64,000 nt of DNA from Fulvimarina endophytica (GCF_003403015.1 NZ_QURL01000003.1:1-64000), one strand, 5' to 3'. Numbered from the stretch's first letter, positions 1-10,051 are shown. Numbers and translations are program-made. The notes: generated by a model not told the origin, from the letters alone.

Positions 1-308
1 AGATGGACAAGCTGACCCAGCAGAACGCGGCCATGGTGGAACAGGCGACCGCCGCCTGCGCCTCCCTCGACAGCGACACCCAGCAGCTCGGCGAGATCAT
101 CCAGCACTTCAAGGTGACGCATGCGGCCCCCGCTACCCAGATGAGAAGCGCGCCGGCCGCCGCCCATCGCGGCACCCCGCAGAGGGCAAAGGCACCCGAG
201 CGCCAGCCCGAGCGCATGGCGGCCCAGAGGCCCGTCACCCAGATGCGCACCACCGGATCGGGCGGCGCGGCCCCCGCTGCCGCAATGGACGACTGGGAAG
301 AGTTCTGA
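1..308 (+). CDS. Methyl-accepting chemotaxis protein, C-terminal fragment
   Basis: Only the last hundred or so residues are inside the window; the gene begins before base 1. The visible part starts in the distal methylation/coiled-coil helix of the signalling domain ([14 protein letters not shown], as in many alphaproteobacterial receptors). A Pro/Ala/Arg-rich flexible linker follows, then the C-terminal pentapeptide DWEEF. That terminus resembles the NWETF pentapeptide that docks CheR and CheB in enterobacterial receptors. The same tail ([14 protein letters not shown] then DWEEF) recurs in the two receptors at 16128 and 27371, so the three are close paralogues. The sensor domain and membrane topology cannot be judged from this fragment. 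Confidence 0.9.
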   Translation, partial: MDKLTQQNAAMVEQATAACASLDSDTQQLGEIIQHFKVTHAAPATQMRSAPAAAHRGTPQRAKAPERQPERMAAQRPVTQMRTTGSGGAAPAAAMDDWEEF

Positions 309-345
309 GCCGGTCCCCCGCCCGGCGCACCGATGAACGATGGAA

Positions 346-375
346 GGCCGGCGAAAGCCGGTCTTTCTCGTTTCG
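346..375 (+). terminator. Rho-independent terminator after the chemoreceptor
   Basis: A 7-bp stem (GGCCGGC with GCCGGTC, one G-T pair) closes on a GAAA tetraloop. It is followed by a pyrimidine-rich, T-containing run (TTTCTCGTTT). It lies 38 bases after the receptor stop codon. Confidence 0.7.
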
Positions 376-487
376 GCTCACTTCGATGGCACGGCCGGTC
401 GGCGCGGTTGCCTGCGCGCGGGCGCTGGGCTACCAGCCGGGCTGGCCCGCCGGGCCTTCCGCCCAGGTGGCGAAACGGAGCTTTGAC

Positions 488-1531
<1,044 letters not shown>

Positions 1532-1582
1532 GAATTCTGCCGGCACCGGCATTCCTCCGGCGCGCGCGCCTGTCGCAATCCC

Positions 1583-2047
1583 TCAGCGCATATGCGACGT
1601 CGGAAGGGCGCCGGCGGGCTTGACCGTCTCCATCGAGATATAGGCCGAGACGTCGTAGAGCTCGATCCGGCGCAGGAGCTGCTTGTAGACCGTGTCGTAA
1701 TATTCGATGTCGGGCAGCACGATCTTCAGGATGTAGTCGTAATTGCCGGTCAGCCGGTGCACCTCCATGATCTCGGCGATGCCGGCGACCGCCCTGTGGA
1801 AGCGCTCGATCCAGTCCTCGGCATGCCGGCCCGTGCGCACCAGAACGAAGACCGTGGTCGGCAGGTTGATCTTGCGGCGGTCGAGGATCGCCATGGTGCC
1901 GGTGATGTAGCCCTCCGCCCGCAGCCGGGCGAGACGGCGCGAACAGGCCGATGGCGACAGCGAGACCCTGTCCGCGATCTCGGCCAGCGAGATCTCCGCG
2001 TTCTCCTGCATCAGGGAAAGGATCTGCCGGTCGCGTTCGTCGTTCAT
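1583..2047 (-). CDS. Lrp/AsnC family transcriptional regulator
   Basis: A 154-residue feast/famine regulator. The N-terminal AsnC-type helix-turn-helix covers residues 1-50 ([15 protein letters not shown], then [13 protein letters not shown] as recognition helix). The C-terminal RAM/AsnC ligand-binding domain covers roughly residues 65-145 and contains the characteristic G-x-YDY ([11 protein letters not shown]) segment. Such proteins sense amino acids as oligomers and bind DNA. It is transcribed away from the Asp/Glu racemase at 2237, leaving a 189-bp shared promoter region, so it probably regulates that gene and itself. The start at 2047 gives the standard family length; the frame stays open much further upstream but without homology. 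Confidence 0.93.
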   Translation of the reverse strand: MNDERDRQILSLMQENAEISLAEIADRVSLSPSACSRRLARLRAEGYITGTMAILDRRKINLPTTVFVLVRTGRHAEDWIERFHRAVAGIAEIMEVHRLTGNYDYILKIVLPDIEYYDTVYKQLLRRIELYDVSAYISMETVKPAGALPTSHMR

Positions 2048-2236
2048 TCCGCTTGTCTCCGCCACGTGACCACAGGCCGGCCTCCCGATGCGCTTTGGGT
2101 AGAGTTTGCACGAATTTCTCGTCAAGCGCACGTCGTTTGCAGCATTCCATCGAAGGGCGCGCAAAAACGCATCCCGCATTCCTCCTCCATATGGCATGAT
2201 GATCTTACGGAATCTCGAATTGGAGGCGGACACGGG

Positions 2237-2950
2237 ATGCGACGGATCGGACTGATCGGCGGCATGAGCTGGGAATCGACGGCGACCTATTACCGGATGA
2301 TCAACGAGGAGGTTCGCGAGCGTTGCGGCGGTCTCGCCTCCGCCGATCTCGTCATGCACTCCCTCGACTTCTCGCGCGTCGTGGCGCTCCAGAAGGCCGA
2401 TCGATGGGACGAGGCGGGCGAACTCCTCGGGCAGGCCGGAGCCCGGCTCGCGGCAGCGGGCGCCGAAAGCGTCCTCATCTGCACCAACACCATGCATCTC
2501 GTCGCAGGCGCCGTCGCGCGCCGCTCGGGCGTTCCCCTCATCGACATCATCGACGAGACGGCGGCGGCGCTGAAGGCGGACGGGCAGAGGCGCCCCCTTC
2601 TCCTCGCCACCCGCTACACGATGGAGCACGGCTTCTACGCCGAGCGGATGCGCCGCCACGGGATCGAGGTCGTCGTGCCCGAAAGCGCCGACCGGGCGCG
2701 GGTCCACGAGGTGATCTTCGACGAACTCTGCCGCGGCACGGTCCGCGCCGGGTCCCGCCGCGACTTCGAGGATATCGTCGGCCGGTCGGCCGCGCGCGGA
2801 GTCGATTCCGTCATCCTCGGCTGCACGGAGATCTCCCTCCTCGTCGGCGTGGGCGATTTCGCCATGCCCGGCTACGACACCACCGCGATCCACGCCCGGG
2901 CCGCCGTGCGCTTCATGCTTAAGGACCGGGCGATCGACCGCGCGGCCTGA
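2237..2950 (+). CDS. Aspartate/glutamate racemase family protein
   Basis: A 237-residue cytosolic racemase of the cofactor-independent Asp/Glu superfamily, interconverting L and D forms of an acidic amino acid. The start [15 protein letters not shown] is the family's N-terminal strand and phosphate-like loop. The two catalytic cysteines are Cys82 (ICTNTMH) and Cys196 ([10 protein letters not shown]), both present, so the enzyme should be active. The ATG at 2237 is preceded by a purine-rich GGAGG stretch at 2221. The divergent Lrp-type regulator suggests control by amino-acid supply. It is closest in motif to YgeA/RacX-type broad racemases rather than the peptidoglycan MurI. Confidence 0.92.
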   Translation: MRRIGLIGGMSWESTATYYRMINEEVRERCGGLASADLVMHSLDFSRVVALQKADRWDEAGELLGQAGARLAAAGAESVLICTNTMHLVAGAVARRSGVPLIDIIDETAAALKADGQRRPLLLATRYTMEHGFYAERMRRHGIEVVVPESADRARVHEVIFDELCRGTVRAGSRRDFEDIVGRSAARGVDSVILGCTEISLLVGVGDFAMPGYDTTAIHARAAVRFMLKDRAIDRAA

Positions 2951-3060
2951 GGCAGGCCCCGGACCCGCGAGCGAGACGGAAAGCGGTCAGCAGCCGGAGG
3001 GAAAGGCCGCCCCCAGCGGCTTGTCGCCCTTCTTGCTCGGTCGATGGGGAGCCGGCTACA

Positions 3061-3154
3061 GCATCGGACCGAAAAGTGGACCCGGTTTTCGGGCCATCCG
3101 ATGCGTCAGCTAGAAACAGGAGCCTCGGACCCGATTCTCAAATCGGGTCCGAGG
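3061..3154 (+). repeat. Two-hairpin intergenic repeat, copy 1 (complete)
   Basis: Hairpin A (3061-3104) has outer arms GCATCGGA and TCCGATGC and inner arms CCGAAAA and TTTTCGG. Hairpin B (3123-3154) is a perfect 14-bp stem, CCTCGGACCCGATT, with a CTCA loop. An 18-base spacer joins them. Near-identical copies occur at 55868 and 48674, truncated or diverged ones at 17927, 30399, 50935 and 56596. The layout is that of a BIME or rhizobial mosaic element. Confidence 0.92.
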
Positions 3155-3194
3155 TTCTAGTGTCCGAAAGCTGCCATTCTTCGACGGAGTTTTC

Positions 3195-3773
3195 ATGACG
3201 ATCACGGACCTTCTCATCCCGACCTATCGGCAGATGCTGAGAATGTTGACCGGTCTCCTGGATAAGGCCGAGCGGCAGGCGTCCGAGACGGCAGACGACC
3301 TCCTTTCGGCGCGGCTCCGCTCCGACATGCTGCCGCTCTCCGCACAGTTCCGTTTCGCAGCGTTCCAGGCCCAGGAAGCTGTCTATCGGCTGCGGGGCGA
3401 GCCAGTGCCCGCCTCGCTCCACGCGGTGGCGACTGAGGGACGCAATGCGGGCGATGCGCCCGGATCGATCGCGGACGCTCGCGCCTGCGTCGAACAGGCC
3501 ATCACGTTTCTGGACGCCGTCACGCCCGGCGCCCTCGATGCGGGAGCGCAGCTTCCCATTGCGCTGGAACTTCCCGGAGGCCTCGCCTTCGATATGACCG
3601 GCGAACAGTATGCTCGGGACTGGGCTCTGCCTCAATTCTACTTCCACGTCGTCACCGCCTATGCGATCCTGCGAAGCCAGGGAGTGGAGATCGGCAAAGC
3701 CGACTACGTGCCTCACATGTTCGCATATCTGCGACCTGGGACGATGCCGGGAAAAACCGGGTCTTCGACCTGA
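3195..3773 (+). CDS. DUF1993 domain-containing protein
   Basis: A 192-residue, probably cytosolic, mostly helical protein. It matches the DUF1993 family by its opening (an all-helical start ending in a tyrosine/leucine-rich TYRQMLRMLTGLLDKAE), the central LRSDMLPLSAQFRFA segment and the C-terminal FYFHVVTAYAILRSQGVEIGKADY block. The family looks DinB-like in fold (four-helix bundle), but no biochemical role is established. ATG at 3195 lies just after repeat copy 1 and is followed by an unrelated convergent gene, so it is probably a single-gene unit. Confidence 0.85.
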   Translation: MTITDLLIPTYRQMLRMLTGLLDKAERQASETADDLLSARLRSDMLPLSAQFRFAAFQAQEAVYRLRGEPVPASLHAVATEGRNAGDAPGSIADARACVEQAITFLDAVTPGALDAGAQLPIALELPGGLAFDMTGEQYARDWALPQFYFHVVTAYAILRSQGVEIGKADYVPHMFAYLRPGTMPGKTGSST

Positions 3774-3822
3774 ACCGGTCCTCGGGCCCCATCCCCGGAC
3801 CCGCGAGCGTGACCGAAACCAG

Positions 3823-4431
3823 TCAGTCGCCGCCCGAGGACAACTCCAGCCTGATGCCCGTGCATCGCCCCCCGTTCGTCGGATGAAAGTCGACGGAGCA
3901 GGCGGTCACGACGAGGAGAAGATCCTGGTTCGCCCGCAGAAGCACGTTCCCGCCCGGCGGGTTGTCCGAGGCGAACACCTCCAGCCGCCCGTCCGCCTGC
4001 GGCTCGGATCGCTGGAAGAGGTTCACCGGATCGGGAACGAACGGGAGTTCGACGCCGGCATCGCGAAGCTGCCTCAGCATGTTGTCCCGGCAGTTCGGGT
4101 GGCCGGGAAGACCCGCCCGTTCGTAGAGCCCCCGGTCGCAGGCGGGAAACAGCATGTCGTGGGGGGAGGGCGAGTTGTCCTCGACGAGGGTCAGAAGCGG
4201 CGCGGCGCGGTCGCTGTAGAAGTGCTCTCCCACCTTCGGGAACATGCGCTCGGCCATGTCGCGGGTCTGGGAGACGCTGAGCCAGTCGACGAGGCCGCCA
4301 TCGAGAACGAACGCCCAGAGGTCCGCGACCTGTTGGCCTTCCGGATCGACGACCCGAACCGTCTCGCCTTCGCGAACGCGCACGCTGCCGCCCGACTGCG
4401 GTCCGATCTCGATCTCCTGGCGCAACGGCAT
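3823..4431 (-). CDS. DUF1989 / urea-carboxylase-associated family protein
   Basis: A 202-residue protein of the DUF1989 family, whose members are often found beside urea carboxylase or nitrogen-compound genes. Visible family features are the VDPEGQQVADLWAF strand near residue 30, the LFPACDRGLYE and HPNCRDNMLRQL segments with conserved cysteines, and a late NLF...D.....NPPGGNVLLRA region. The cysteine and histidine pattern suggests metal binding, but the reaction is not known. No urea carboxylase genes lie nearby, so it is detached from the usual context. It is convergent with the DUF1993 gene, and its ATG at 4431 follows a GGAG-like site. Confidence 0.82.
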   Translation of the reverse strand: MPLRQEIEIGPQSGGSVRVREGETVRVVDPEGQQVADLWAFVLDGGLVDWLSVSQTRDMAERMFPKVGEHFYSDRAAPLLTLVEDNSPSPHDMLFPACDRGLYERAGLPGHPNCRDNMLRQLRDAGVELPFVPDPVNLFQRSEPQADGRLEVFASDNPPGGNVLLRANQDLLLVVTACSVDFHPTNGGRCTGIRLELSSGGD

Positions 4432-4564
4432 CTTTCTCTCCTAGCGTAAACGTCCTCCTCGTACATAATAGCGTTTGGGAAGGAACGACCCAAGCTCGCC
4501 CTTTCGCATCATGGGCGGCGCGCCTGGGGAACGGACGATCGCCCGCCTCGCCTGTCCGGGTCCT

Positions 4565-5455
4565 TCATTCCGGGTTTCCGGGCGAGGCCAGATGTTCCAG
4601 AAGGCTGAGGGTCAGCGGGCCCGGTTCGCTCCCGCCTCTCGTGCAGACGAGGAGGCGGCGCACCGCCCACGGGTCCGTCAACTGCAGGAGGGCGAGTGGC
4701 ATGGACCGCTTCGCACGGCGGGCGGCGAATTGCGGCATGACGGCGATCCCCACGCCGTCCGCGACCATGCGGGCGAGGCCGTCGAAGGTGCGCAGGAGGA
4801 TGCGGGGCCGCAGTCCCACGCCGATGCGCTCGGCCTGCTCGCGAAGCTGCACCTGAAGGGCGCCGTCGAACCCGACCATCGGCTCTTCCGCCACCGTCGC
4901 GAACGCGACGCGTTTGGCGCTGGCGAGCGTGTGGTCGCGCGGGGCGACGAGGATCAATCGGTCGAGCGCGAAGGGCCGGGTTTCGAGGCCGCTCGTATCG
5001 GCCGCATCCGACACGATCCCGATCTCGGCGCGCCCACCCGCCACCACCTTCGCGATGTCGGGGCTCGGACGCTCCGCAAGGTCGACATCGGTTCCCGGAT
5101 GCCGGGCGAGAAAAGGGCCGAGCCGCTCGGGCAGCAGGCCGGATATGGCGGCCGAGTTCGCCAGCAGGCGGACCGACCCCCTGAACCCCCTCGCATGCCC
5201 GGACAGATCGGCCTGCATCGCACCGACCTGCCTGAGGACGACCCGGGCATGGTGGGCGAGCGTGTCACCCGCCCGTGTCGGCACGACCCCTCTGCGGTTG
5301 CGCAAGAGAAGGGGAACGCCGGATGCGATCTCCATGTCCCGCAACCGCTCGCTCGCCGCCGCCAGCGACAGGTTCGCCGCACCGGCTCCCCGCGTGATGC
5401 TCCCGGCATCCAGGACGGCGATGAACAGGCGAAGGTCCGCGAGATCGAAGCGCAT
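4565..5455 (-). CDS. LysR family transcriptional regulator
   Basis: A 296-residue LysR regulator. Residues 1-60 form the winged helix-turn-helix (LRLFIAVLDAGSITRGA, then SERLRDMEIASGVPLL), and residues about 85-290 the periplasmic-binding-protein-like effector domain. The frame extends to an upstream ATG at 5554, but the family alignment begins at the ATG at 5455 (MRFDLADLRLF). It is divergent from the TauE-type exporter at 5554 with about 98 bp between, a classic LysR arrangement, so the exporter is its likely target. The inducer cannot be read from sequence. Confidence 0.93.
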   Translation of the reverse strand: MRFDLADLRLFIAVLDAGSITRGAGAANLSLAAASERLRDMEIASGVPLLLRNRRGVVPTRAGDTLAHHARVVLRQVGAMQADLSGHARGFRGSVRLLANSAAISGLLPERLGPFLARHPGTDVDLAERPSPDIAKVVAGGRAEIGIVSDAADTSGLETRPFALDRLILVAPRDHTLASAKRVAFATVAEEPMVGFDGALQVQLREQAERIGVGLRPRILLRTFDGLARMVADGVGIAVMPQFAARRAKRSMPLALLQLTDPWAVRRLLVCTRGGSEPGPLTLSLLEHLASPGNPE

Positions 5456-5553
5456 GCCGCGGAGCCTGGCACAGGACGAGGCTTCGGAAAAGCCGAAGGG
5501 TGATGCCGAAGCTTCCGAATTGCGAAATCCCGCCCGATCGGTGGAATGGCGCA

Positions 5554-6300
5554 ATGGACCAGAACCTTTTCCTCCTCGCCGCCTTCACGGCGACCTTCTT
5601 TGCCGCCGGCATCGTCAAGGGCGTGACGGGCATGGGATTGCCGACCGTCGCCATGGGCGTTCTCGGTGCCCTCCTGTCGCCGCTCGCGGCGGCCTCGCTG
5701 CTGCTCGCCCCATCCTTCGTGACGAACCTCTGGCAGCTTCTGGCAGGTCCGAACTTCGGGGCCATGATCCGCCGCTTCTGGCCGATGATGCTGATGGTCG
5801 CCCTCGGCACGGTCCCGGGTTCGGCCCTTCTGATCGAGGGCGATACGCGGGTGACGACGACGGCGCTCGGCGCAGCGCTCACCCTCTATGCCGCCTATGC
5901 GCTTCTCGCCCGGCCTTTTCGCGTGCCCGAACGGCTGGAGCGCGTCGCCTCGCCGGTCGCCGGCTTCGTCACGGGGCTCGTCACGGGAGGAACCGGCGTC
6001 TTCGTCATTCCCGCCGTCCCCTATCTCCAGTCCCTCGGGCTCGAAAGGGACGATCTGGTCCAGGCCCTCGGCCTCTCCTTCACCGTCTCCACCATCGCCC
6101 TCGGCCTTGCCCTCGGCTGGAGTGGCGGGATCGGCAGCGACGGCTGGCTCGCCTCCGCTCTCGCCGTCGTCCCGGCCCTTGCCGGAATGCAGGTCGGTCA
6201 GCTCGTTCGCACGCGGATCAGCCCGCTCCTCTTCCGCCGCCTGTTCCTCGTCCTCCTCCTCCTCCTCGGACTGGACATGGCGTTCCGGCCCTTGTTCTGA
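5554..6300 (+). CDS. Sulfite exporter TauE/SafE (TSUP) family permease
   Basis: A 248-residue inner-membrane protein with about eight hydrophobic helices. It belongs to the TSUP family, which exports small anions such as sulfite, sulfoacetate or taurine breakdown products. Both internal repeats carry the glycine-rich signature: GIVKGVTGMGLPTV near residue 20 and GLVTGGTGVFVIPAVPYLQSLGL near residue 140. An ATG 18 codons upstream (5500) is possible, but MDQNLFLLAAF gives a normal first helix. The divergent LysR gene probably controls it. Substrate is unassigned. Confidence 0.9.
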   Translation: MDQNLFLLAAFTATFFAAGIVKGVTGMGLPTVAMGVLGALLSPLAAASLLLAPSFVTNLWQLLAGPNFGAMIRRFWPMMLMVALGTVPGSALLIEGDTRVTTTALGAALTLYAAYALLARPFRVPERLERVASPVAGFVTGLVTGGTGVFVIPAVPYLQSLGLERDDLVQALGLSFTVSTIALGLALGWSGGIGSDGWLASALAVVPALAGMQVGQLVRTRISPLLFRRLFLVLLLLLGLDMAFRPLF

Positions 6301-7061
6301 CGACGACCGAAAGCCCCGGATGGTGCTTGGAAGGAGGTTACGACCGCAAGAGGGCCGGCCGGAAACGGCACAGGACCGACAGGATTTCCGGCGGCGTCCC
6401 AAGGCCGAAGGGTGATGGACGGGCGTCCGAGCAATGACGGTTGGAAAGCCGCCGCTCGGGTTTCGACCCATGCCAGCCGCCCGCACCGCTCTCGGCGCTT
6501 CCCGAAAGCGGTCGTTCGTTTGCCGTCCTTCAACTTCCGCTCGTGGTGGCGAGCCGAAGTTGGCCGTTGGCCCACAAACCACCATCCTGCTCTGGAGCGA
6601 ACGCATTCACTCGGAACGGAGTCAATTATCCGCGAACCGGACAGGCCCGTTTCGACGTCATGCCGAGCGTGTGGGGGGAGGGCGGAATGCAATACATCTC
6701 TCAAGAGCCGTTTGCATTGTTCATCTCTTCCCGGCCTGTATCTTGGCGAGCGTGCCGCGGTGGGACCTCTGACCGGCGAATAATGGACCTCCTACCCCAA
6801 ACGGGCTAGGATTGGGCTAGGAGACTGGGTATCCTTCTGTTATGCAGTCCCATCGACCTCGCGAAGCTCGGAGCTGGCCTTTCACCGCCTGGACATTCAT
6901 CTCAACCATTTATTGTTCGCGAGCCGCGGAAGCGGGCGGGCGACCGACCACGCGGCGAGTAGACCTCAGCGCGGATGCTGATGGGGTCGGCTCTACCCTA
7001 GGCCGTTTGAGAGCACCGTTGCCTGGGGTGGCTGGTCACCACGAACCGATGTGGCCGCGTC
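6301..7061. other. Long intergenic stretch with no convincing gene
   Basis: About 760 bases without a supported gene. Several short open frames exist in all phases, none with a ribosome site, coding bias or recognisable family. Base composition falls from about 6600 on, with AT-rich patches, marking the left flank of the accessory module. Reverse-strand frames around 6430-6560 read like a degraded coding remnant, but I cannot assign one. The promoter of the nucleotidyltransferase gene should lie near its right end. Confidence 0.6.
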
Positions 7062-7868
7062 GTGCACGTTGACACGCCGCATCATGCCTGGAAGCCCAAA
7101 ATCGACTGCATTGAGGCGCGATCGGTCCCCGGCAGCCATTTGCCGCTCATCAGACTTGAGGGCACGGCTGAGGTCGGGTGCGCAGATGCAGATTTTGCAG
7201 CGGTGCTGGCCGCTAGCCGGCGCTTGACCGACCTACTCGCGAATCTCGAGGCGGCGGGCAAGCGGTATTGCATCTTTGGCGGATGGTTGCGTGACACGCT
7301 CGCGGCGCGCATCTGTGGAACGCCCGCGCCCCGTGACGTGGATCTCGTTGTCGCCGGCATCGAGGTCGAAGCTCTGATCGCGGTGCTCCCGGCCGATGTC
7401 CGGCCGACCATGTTCGGCGGCGTGCAAAGCCCTGCTGATCCGGTGCCGTTCGACATTTGGCCGCTGCACGAGACGTTCCTTATCCGCAGGCTCTCGATGC
7501 CGGTCTCCTTCGAGAGCCTGCTTCGAACGGCTGACTTCAACATCAACACGGCGCTTTACTTTCCGGCGCAAGCTGGCTCGGCCCCAGCCATCCTCGATGG
7601 CGGCATGCTTGGCGGCATCCAGGGCCGGCGCCTCTCATTTAACGCGGGCCAAATCCCTTTCCCCGTCATGCAATGCGCACGCGTGCTGGCCTATGGCGCA
7701 AAGCTGGATCTGAGCTACGACGCGCCGGTGCTCGGCTTTCTGCGCGAAATCCTCGATAGCCCTGCCAGTCGGACGGAGATCATTGAGGGATTGCGGCGCT
7801 TTCAACCCCGTTCGGTCGCGGAGAAGGCAATCGCCGCGATCCGGCCAATCATGGATATTGGAATTTGA
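7062..7868 (+). CDS. Class II-type nucleotidyltransferase, probable defence or signalling enzyme
   Basis: A 268-residue protein with the head domain of the poly(A) polymerase/CCA-adding superfamily. The nucleotide-binding loop GGWLRD is at residues 73-78, the catalytic carboxylates are in PRDVDLV (Asp92, Asp94), a likely third is Asp131 (PFDIWPL), and the flexible-loop motif DFNINTALY is at 158-166. The C-terminus (about 185-268) matches the short neck of such enzymes, but the long tRNA-binding body and tail of a housekeeping CCA-adding enzyme are missing. The start is a GTG; the first 45 residues are unsupported, so the true start may be internal. Its stop overlaps the patatin gene, so the two are translated together. 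Product (oligonucleotide, tailed RNA or nucleotidylated target) is unknown. Confidence 0.78.
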   Translation: MHVDTPHHAWKPKIDCIEARSVPGSHLPLIRLEGTAEVGCADADFAAVLAASRRLTDLLANLEAAGKRYCIFGGWLRDTLAARICGTPAPRDVDLVVAGIEVEALIAVLPADVRPTMFGGVQSPADPVPFDIWPLHETFLIRRLSMPVSFESLLRTADFNINTALYFPAQAGSAPAILDGGMLGGIQGRRLSFNAGQIPFPVMQCARVLAYGAKLDLSYDAPVLGFLREILDSPASRTEIIEGLRRFQPRSVAEKAIAAIRPIMDIGI

Positions 7869-9805
7869 GGACCTTCTACTTCTCCAATTGCATGGCGGCA
7901 TTTGAGGGCGGTGGCGTGAAAGGCGCCGCCTACGCGGGCGCGTACGAGCAAGCGATGGCCGCCGGCATTCGCTTCAGCGAGGTTGCCGGAAGCTCAGCCG
8001 GCTCGGTGATCGCCGCGCTCATCGCGGCGGGTGCCTCGGCGTCATCGGTCCGGAAACGCATGCTTGAGACCGACTTCGCGGCCCTATTGAGTCCTCCGCA
8101 AGCGGACGAGGCGCCCTACAAGAAGAGCGGGCTGCCCTTGTACGCCAGCGCGCTGCTCATGGCTAAGGGCCGTTGGCGCGATGCTATAGAGGCAGGCGGC
8201 CTGCACAGCAGCGCCGCGCTCTATAGCTGGATGGAGAAGAACCTTCGCGAGGTTCTAACCGAGCAAGGGCGCGCCCTACCTGAGAGACCGATCCATTTTC
8301 GGGACCTGGCCCTTCCACTGTACATTGTTGCCACCGACGTCGCGCAGAAGCAGCCTAAGCTGTGGAGCCGCTCCGCCACTCCCGACGAGTCGGTGGCGCT
8401 CGCAGTGCAGTCCTCCTGCGCGATACCTCTCTTCTTCCAACCGGTCACAGTGGGCGCTTCCGTCCTGGTCGACGGTGGCGCGGTTAGCAATCTGCCTACC
8501 TTCGTGTTCCCCCCCAACAAGGGGCACCACGGTCGTTTCGCGGAGAAAACGCTGGCCTTCAGGCTCAGATCGAAGCCGCCGCTGCAATCGGCCGGGTTCA
8601 AGGGCGCGCTGGAGTACGCGCTGAGCGTGGCGGACACGTTGGTGACCTCCGCGACCCATATCCAGCAATCGCTCCAAGATGGCATATACACTGTCGAGAT
8701 CGATGCAGGTGAGGTCGCCGCGACCGATTTTGGCCTTATGACGCCTGAACTCCGCCAAACGTTGTTTGACGGCGGCGTAACGGCGATGCGCAAGTTCGTT
8801 GCCGGGGAGCGCGAGGTGGTCGGGCGCCATCGTGCTGCAATGCGATTCGAGGGTTTCGACGAGCGACTTCACGGCTACGTGCACGCTTTTGACGAGGCGA
8901 GGTCCACAATCTGGATTTCAGATACTTCGACTTATTGGTTATGGTTCGTCTTCCCCGCCCTTGCCGCCGCGATCCGCCGAGGCGTCCAGGTGCGCATGGC
9001 GACGGGGCCTGCGCCTGCGGGCCAAGAGGACGATGAGGTCAAGCGTCGGGCGTTGCTGCGGTCAATGGGCTGCGAGGTCAAGGAGTGCCCGGTCGCCTTC
9101 ACCGGCATCCTAGTCGATTACCCAGGCAGGAACGCCATGTCGGTGATCAGTTCGGCGCGCGGGGCGGTGGGCACGGATTTCGATTACGGTACCGAGGTCG
9201 TGCGCATCTACACCAGCGGCGACGACCTGCCGATCATCAGCAGCTTGGGCTCCAGCCTCACCGAGCAGTTTTCAGCGGAAGGGTCGCCTCAGGCGGCCAA
9301 CAGGTTTCAGATCGAGACGATGTCGCACATCGAACTATTCGGCGCCCTTAGAACCGTTCGTTACTACGAGCAAGCGCGATTCGAGCTCTGCGAGCTTCCG
9401 CTCGATGGCAACCTTCGCGTCAGTCAGACTCGTGTGAAGGAGTTCAAGCTCTTGCAAGTGGCAGGGCTTATCGAGGAAATTAACAGGACCGGAATCGAGC
9501 TCTTCGCCCCGTGCCGTTATCGATTGCCGGACGGGACAACGAGCATCATCACTCCACCTATTGCAGAGATGACATCGCAGGGACCAGTCCTGATCGAGGG
9601 CCACACGCGAGCCTACCATGCCAAACAGCAAGGCCGAACTCACCTTAGGGCGGTCATGGTGCATGAGGTAAAAGCGGGGCTTCCGGCCGAACCTAGGCCT
9701 TTCGTGGACCTCCGCATCTCGCACGAGACCATCAAGGTCGCGGTCAACATGCAGGGACGCAATCCCTCTCTGATCCGCAACATTGAGGAGGCCGTGCACG
9801 CTTGA
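7865..9805 (+). CDS. Patatin-like phospholipase fused to PLD-like and ParB/Srx-like domains
   Basis: A 646-residue multidomain protein. Residues 12-215 are a complete patatin lipase: oxyanion loop GGGVKG (15-20), nucleophile elbow G-S-S-A-G with Ser44, and catalytic Asp203 in DGG. Residues about 340-470 resemble a phospholipase-D-like fold (ISDTSTYWLW, RRGVQVRMATGP, GILVD) but lack HKD motifs. Residues about 515-605 resemble a ParB/sulfiredoxin nuclease fold (VSQTRVKEFKLL, then LIEGHTRAYHAKQQGRTHL). It starts at TTG 7865 inside the nucleotidyltransferase stop (TTGA overlap); ATG 7892 is the alternative and would leave the lipase intact. The context suggests a membrane-degrading effector controlled by the neighbouring enzyme. 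Domain ends and regulation are inferred. Confidence 0.82.
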   Translation: MRTFYFSNCMAAFEGGGVKGAAYAGAYEQAMAAGIRFSEVAGSSAGSVIAALIAAGASASSVRKRMLETDFAALLSPPQADEAPYKKSGLPLYASALLMAKGRWRDAIEAGGLHSSAALYSWMEKNLREVLTEQGRALPERPIHFRDLALPLYIVATDVAQKQPKLWSRSATPDESVALAVQSSCAIPLFFQPVTVGASVLVDGGAVSNLPTFVFPPNKGHHGRFAEKTLAFRLRSKPPLQSAGFKGALEYALSVADTLVTSATHIQQSLQDGIYTVEIDAGEVAATDFGLMTPELRQTLFDGGVTAMRKFVAGEREVVGRHRAAMRFEGFDERLHGYVHAFDEARSTIWISDTSTYWLWFVFPALAAAIRRGVQVRMATGPAPAGQEDDEVKRRALLRSMGCEVKECPVAFTGILVDYPGRNAMSVISSARGAVGTDFDYGTEVVRIYTSGDDLPIISSLGSSLTEQFSAEGSPQAANRFQIETMSHIELFGALRTVRYYEQARFELCELPLDGNLRVSQTRVKEFKLLQVAGLIEEINRTGIELFAPCRYRLPDGTTSIITPPIAEMTSQGPVLIEGHTRAYHAKQQGRTHLRAVMVHEVKAGLPAEPRPFVDLRISHETIKVAVNMQGRNPSLIRNIEEAVHA

Positions 9806-10051
9806 ACAGCCAATTCGGTCAGAAACTAACACGGCTTATGCCCGCCTCGCCGCGTTGTTTCCGCCGAAGGCAAACCCACTTGTTTCGGCCAGGGCGTGTC
9901 ACACAGCGGGATCACGATGCCCGCAAGCCCACCTCCCAAGGGTCTGAGTAGGGTCGGGAGCGGGCGCGGACACGACGTCCGCTTCGATGCTTGTCCGTCC
10001 GAAAGCAGACCGTCTCCTTTCCACCCGAAATGGACGCCTCCCCGCCCCCCT

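Noticed and set aside
4954..6606. A 550-codon minus-strand frame over the LysR/TauE region
   Set aside because: It overlaps two convincing genes in other frames and has no family features.
6842..7072. A 76-codon frame just left of the nucleotidyltransferase
   Set aside because: No ribosome site, family match or plausible composition; it overlaps the next gene's start.
7062..7868. Reading the nucleotidyltransferase as the housekeeping CCA-adding enzyme
   Set aside because: It lacks the long tRNA-binding body and is coupled to a patatin effector in an accessory stretch. The possibility is kept only as a low-probability alternative.
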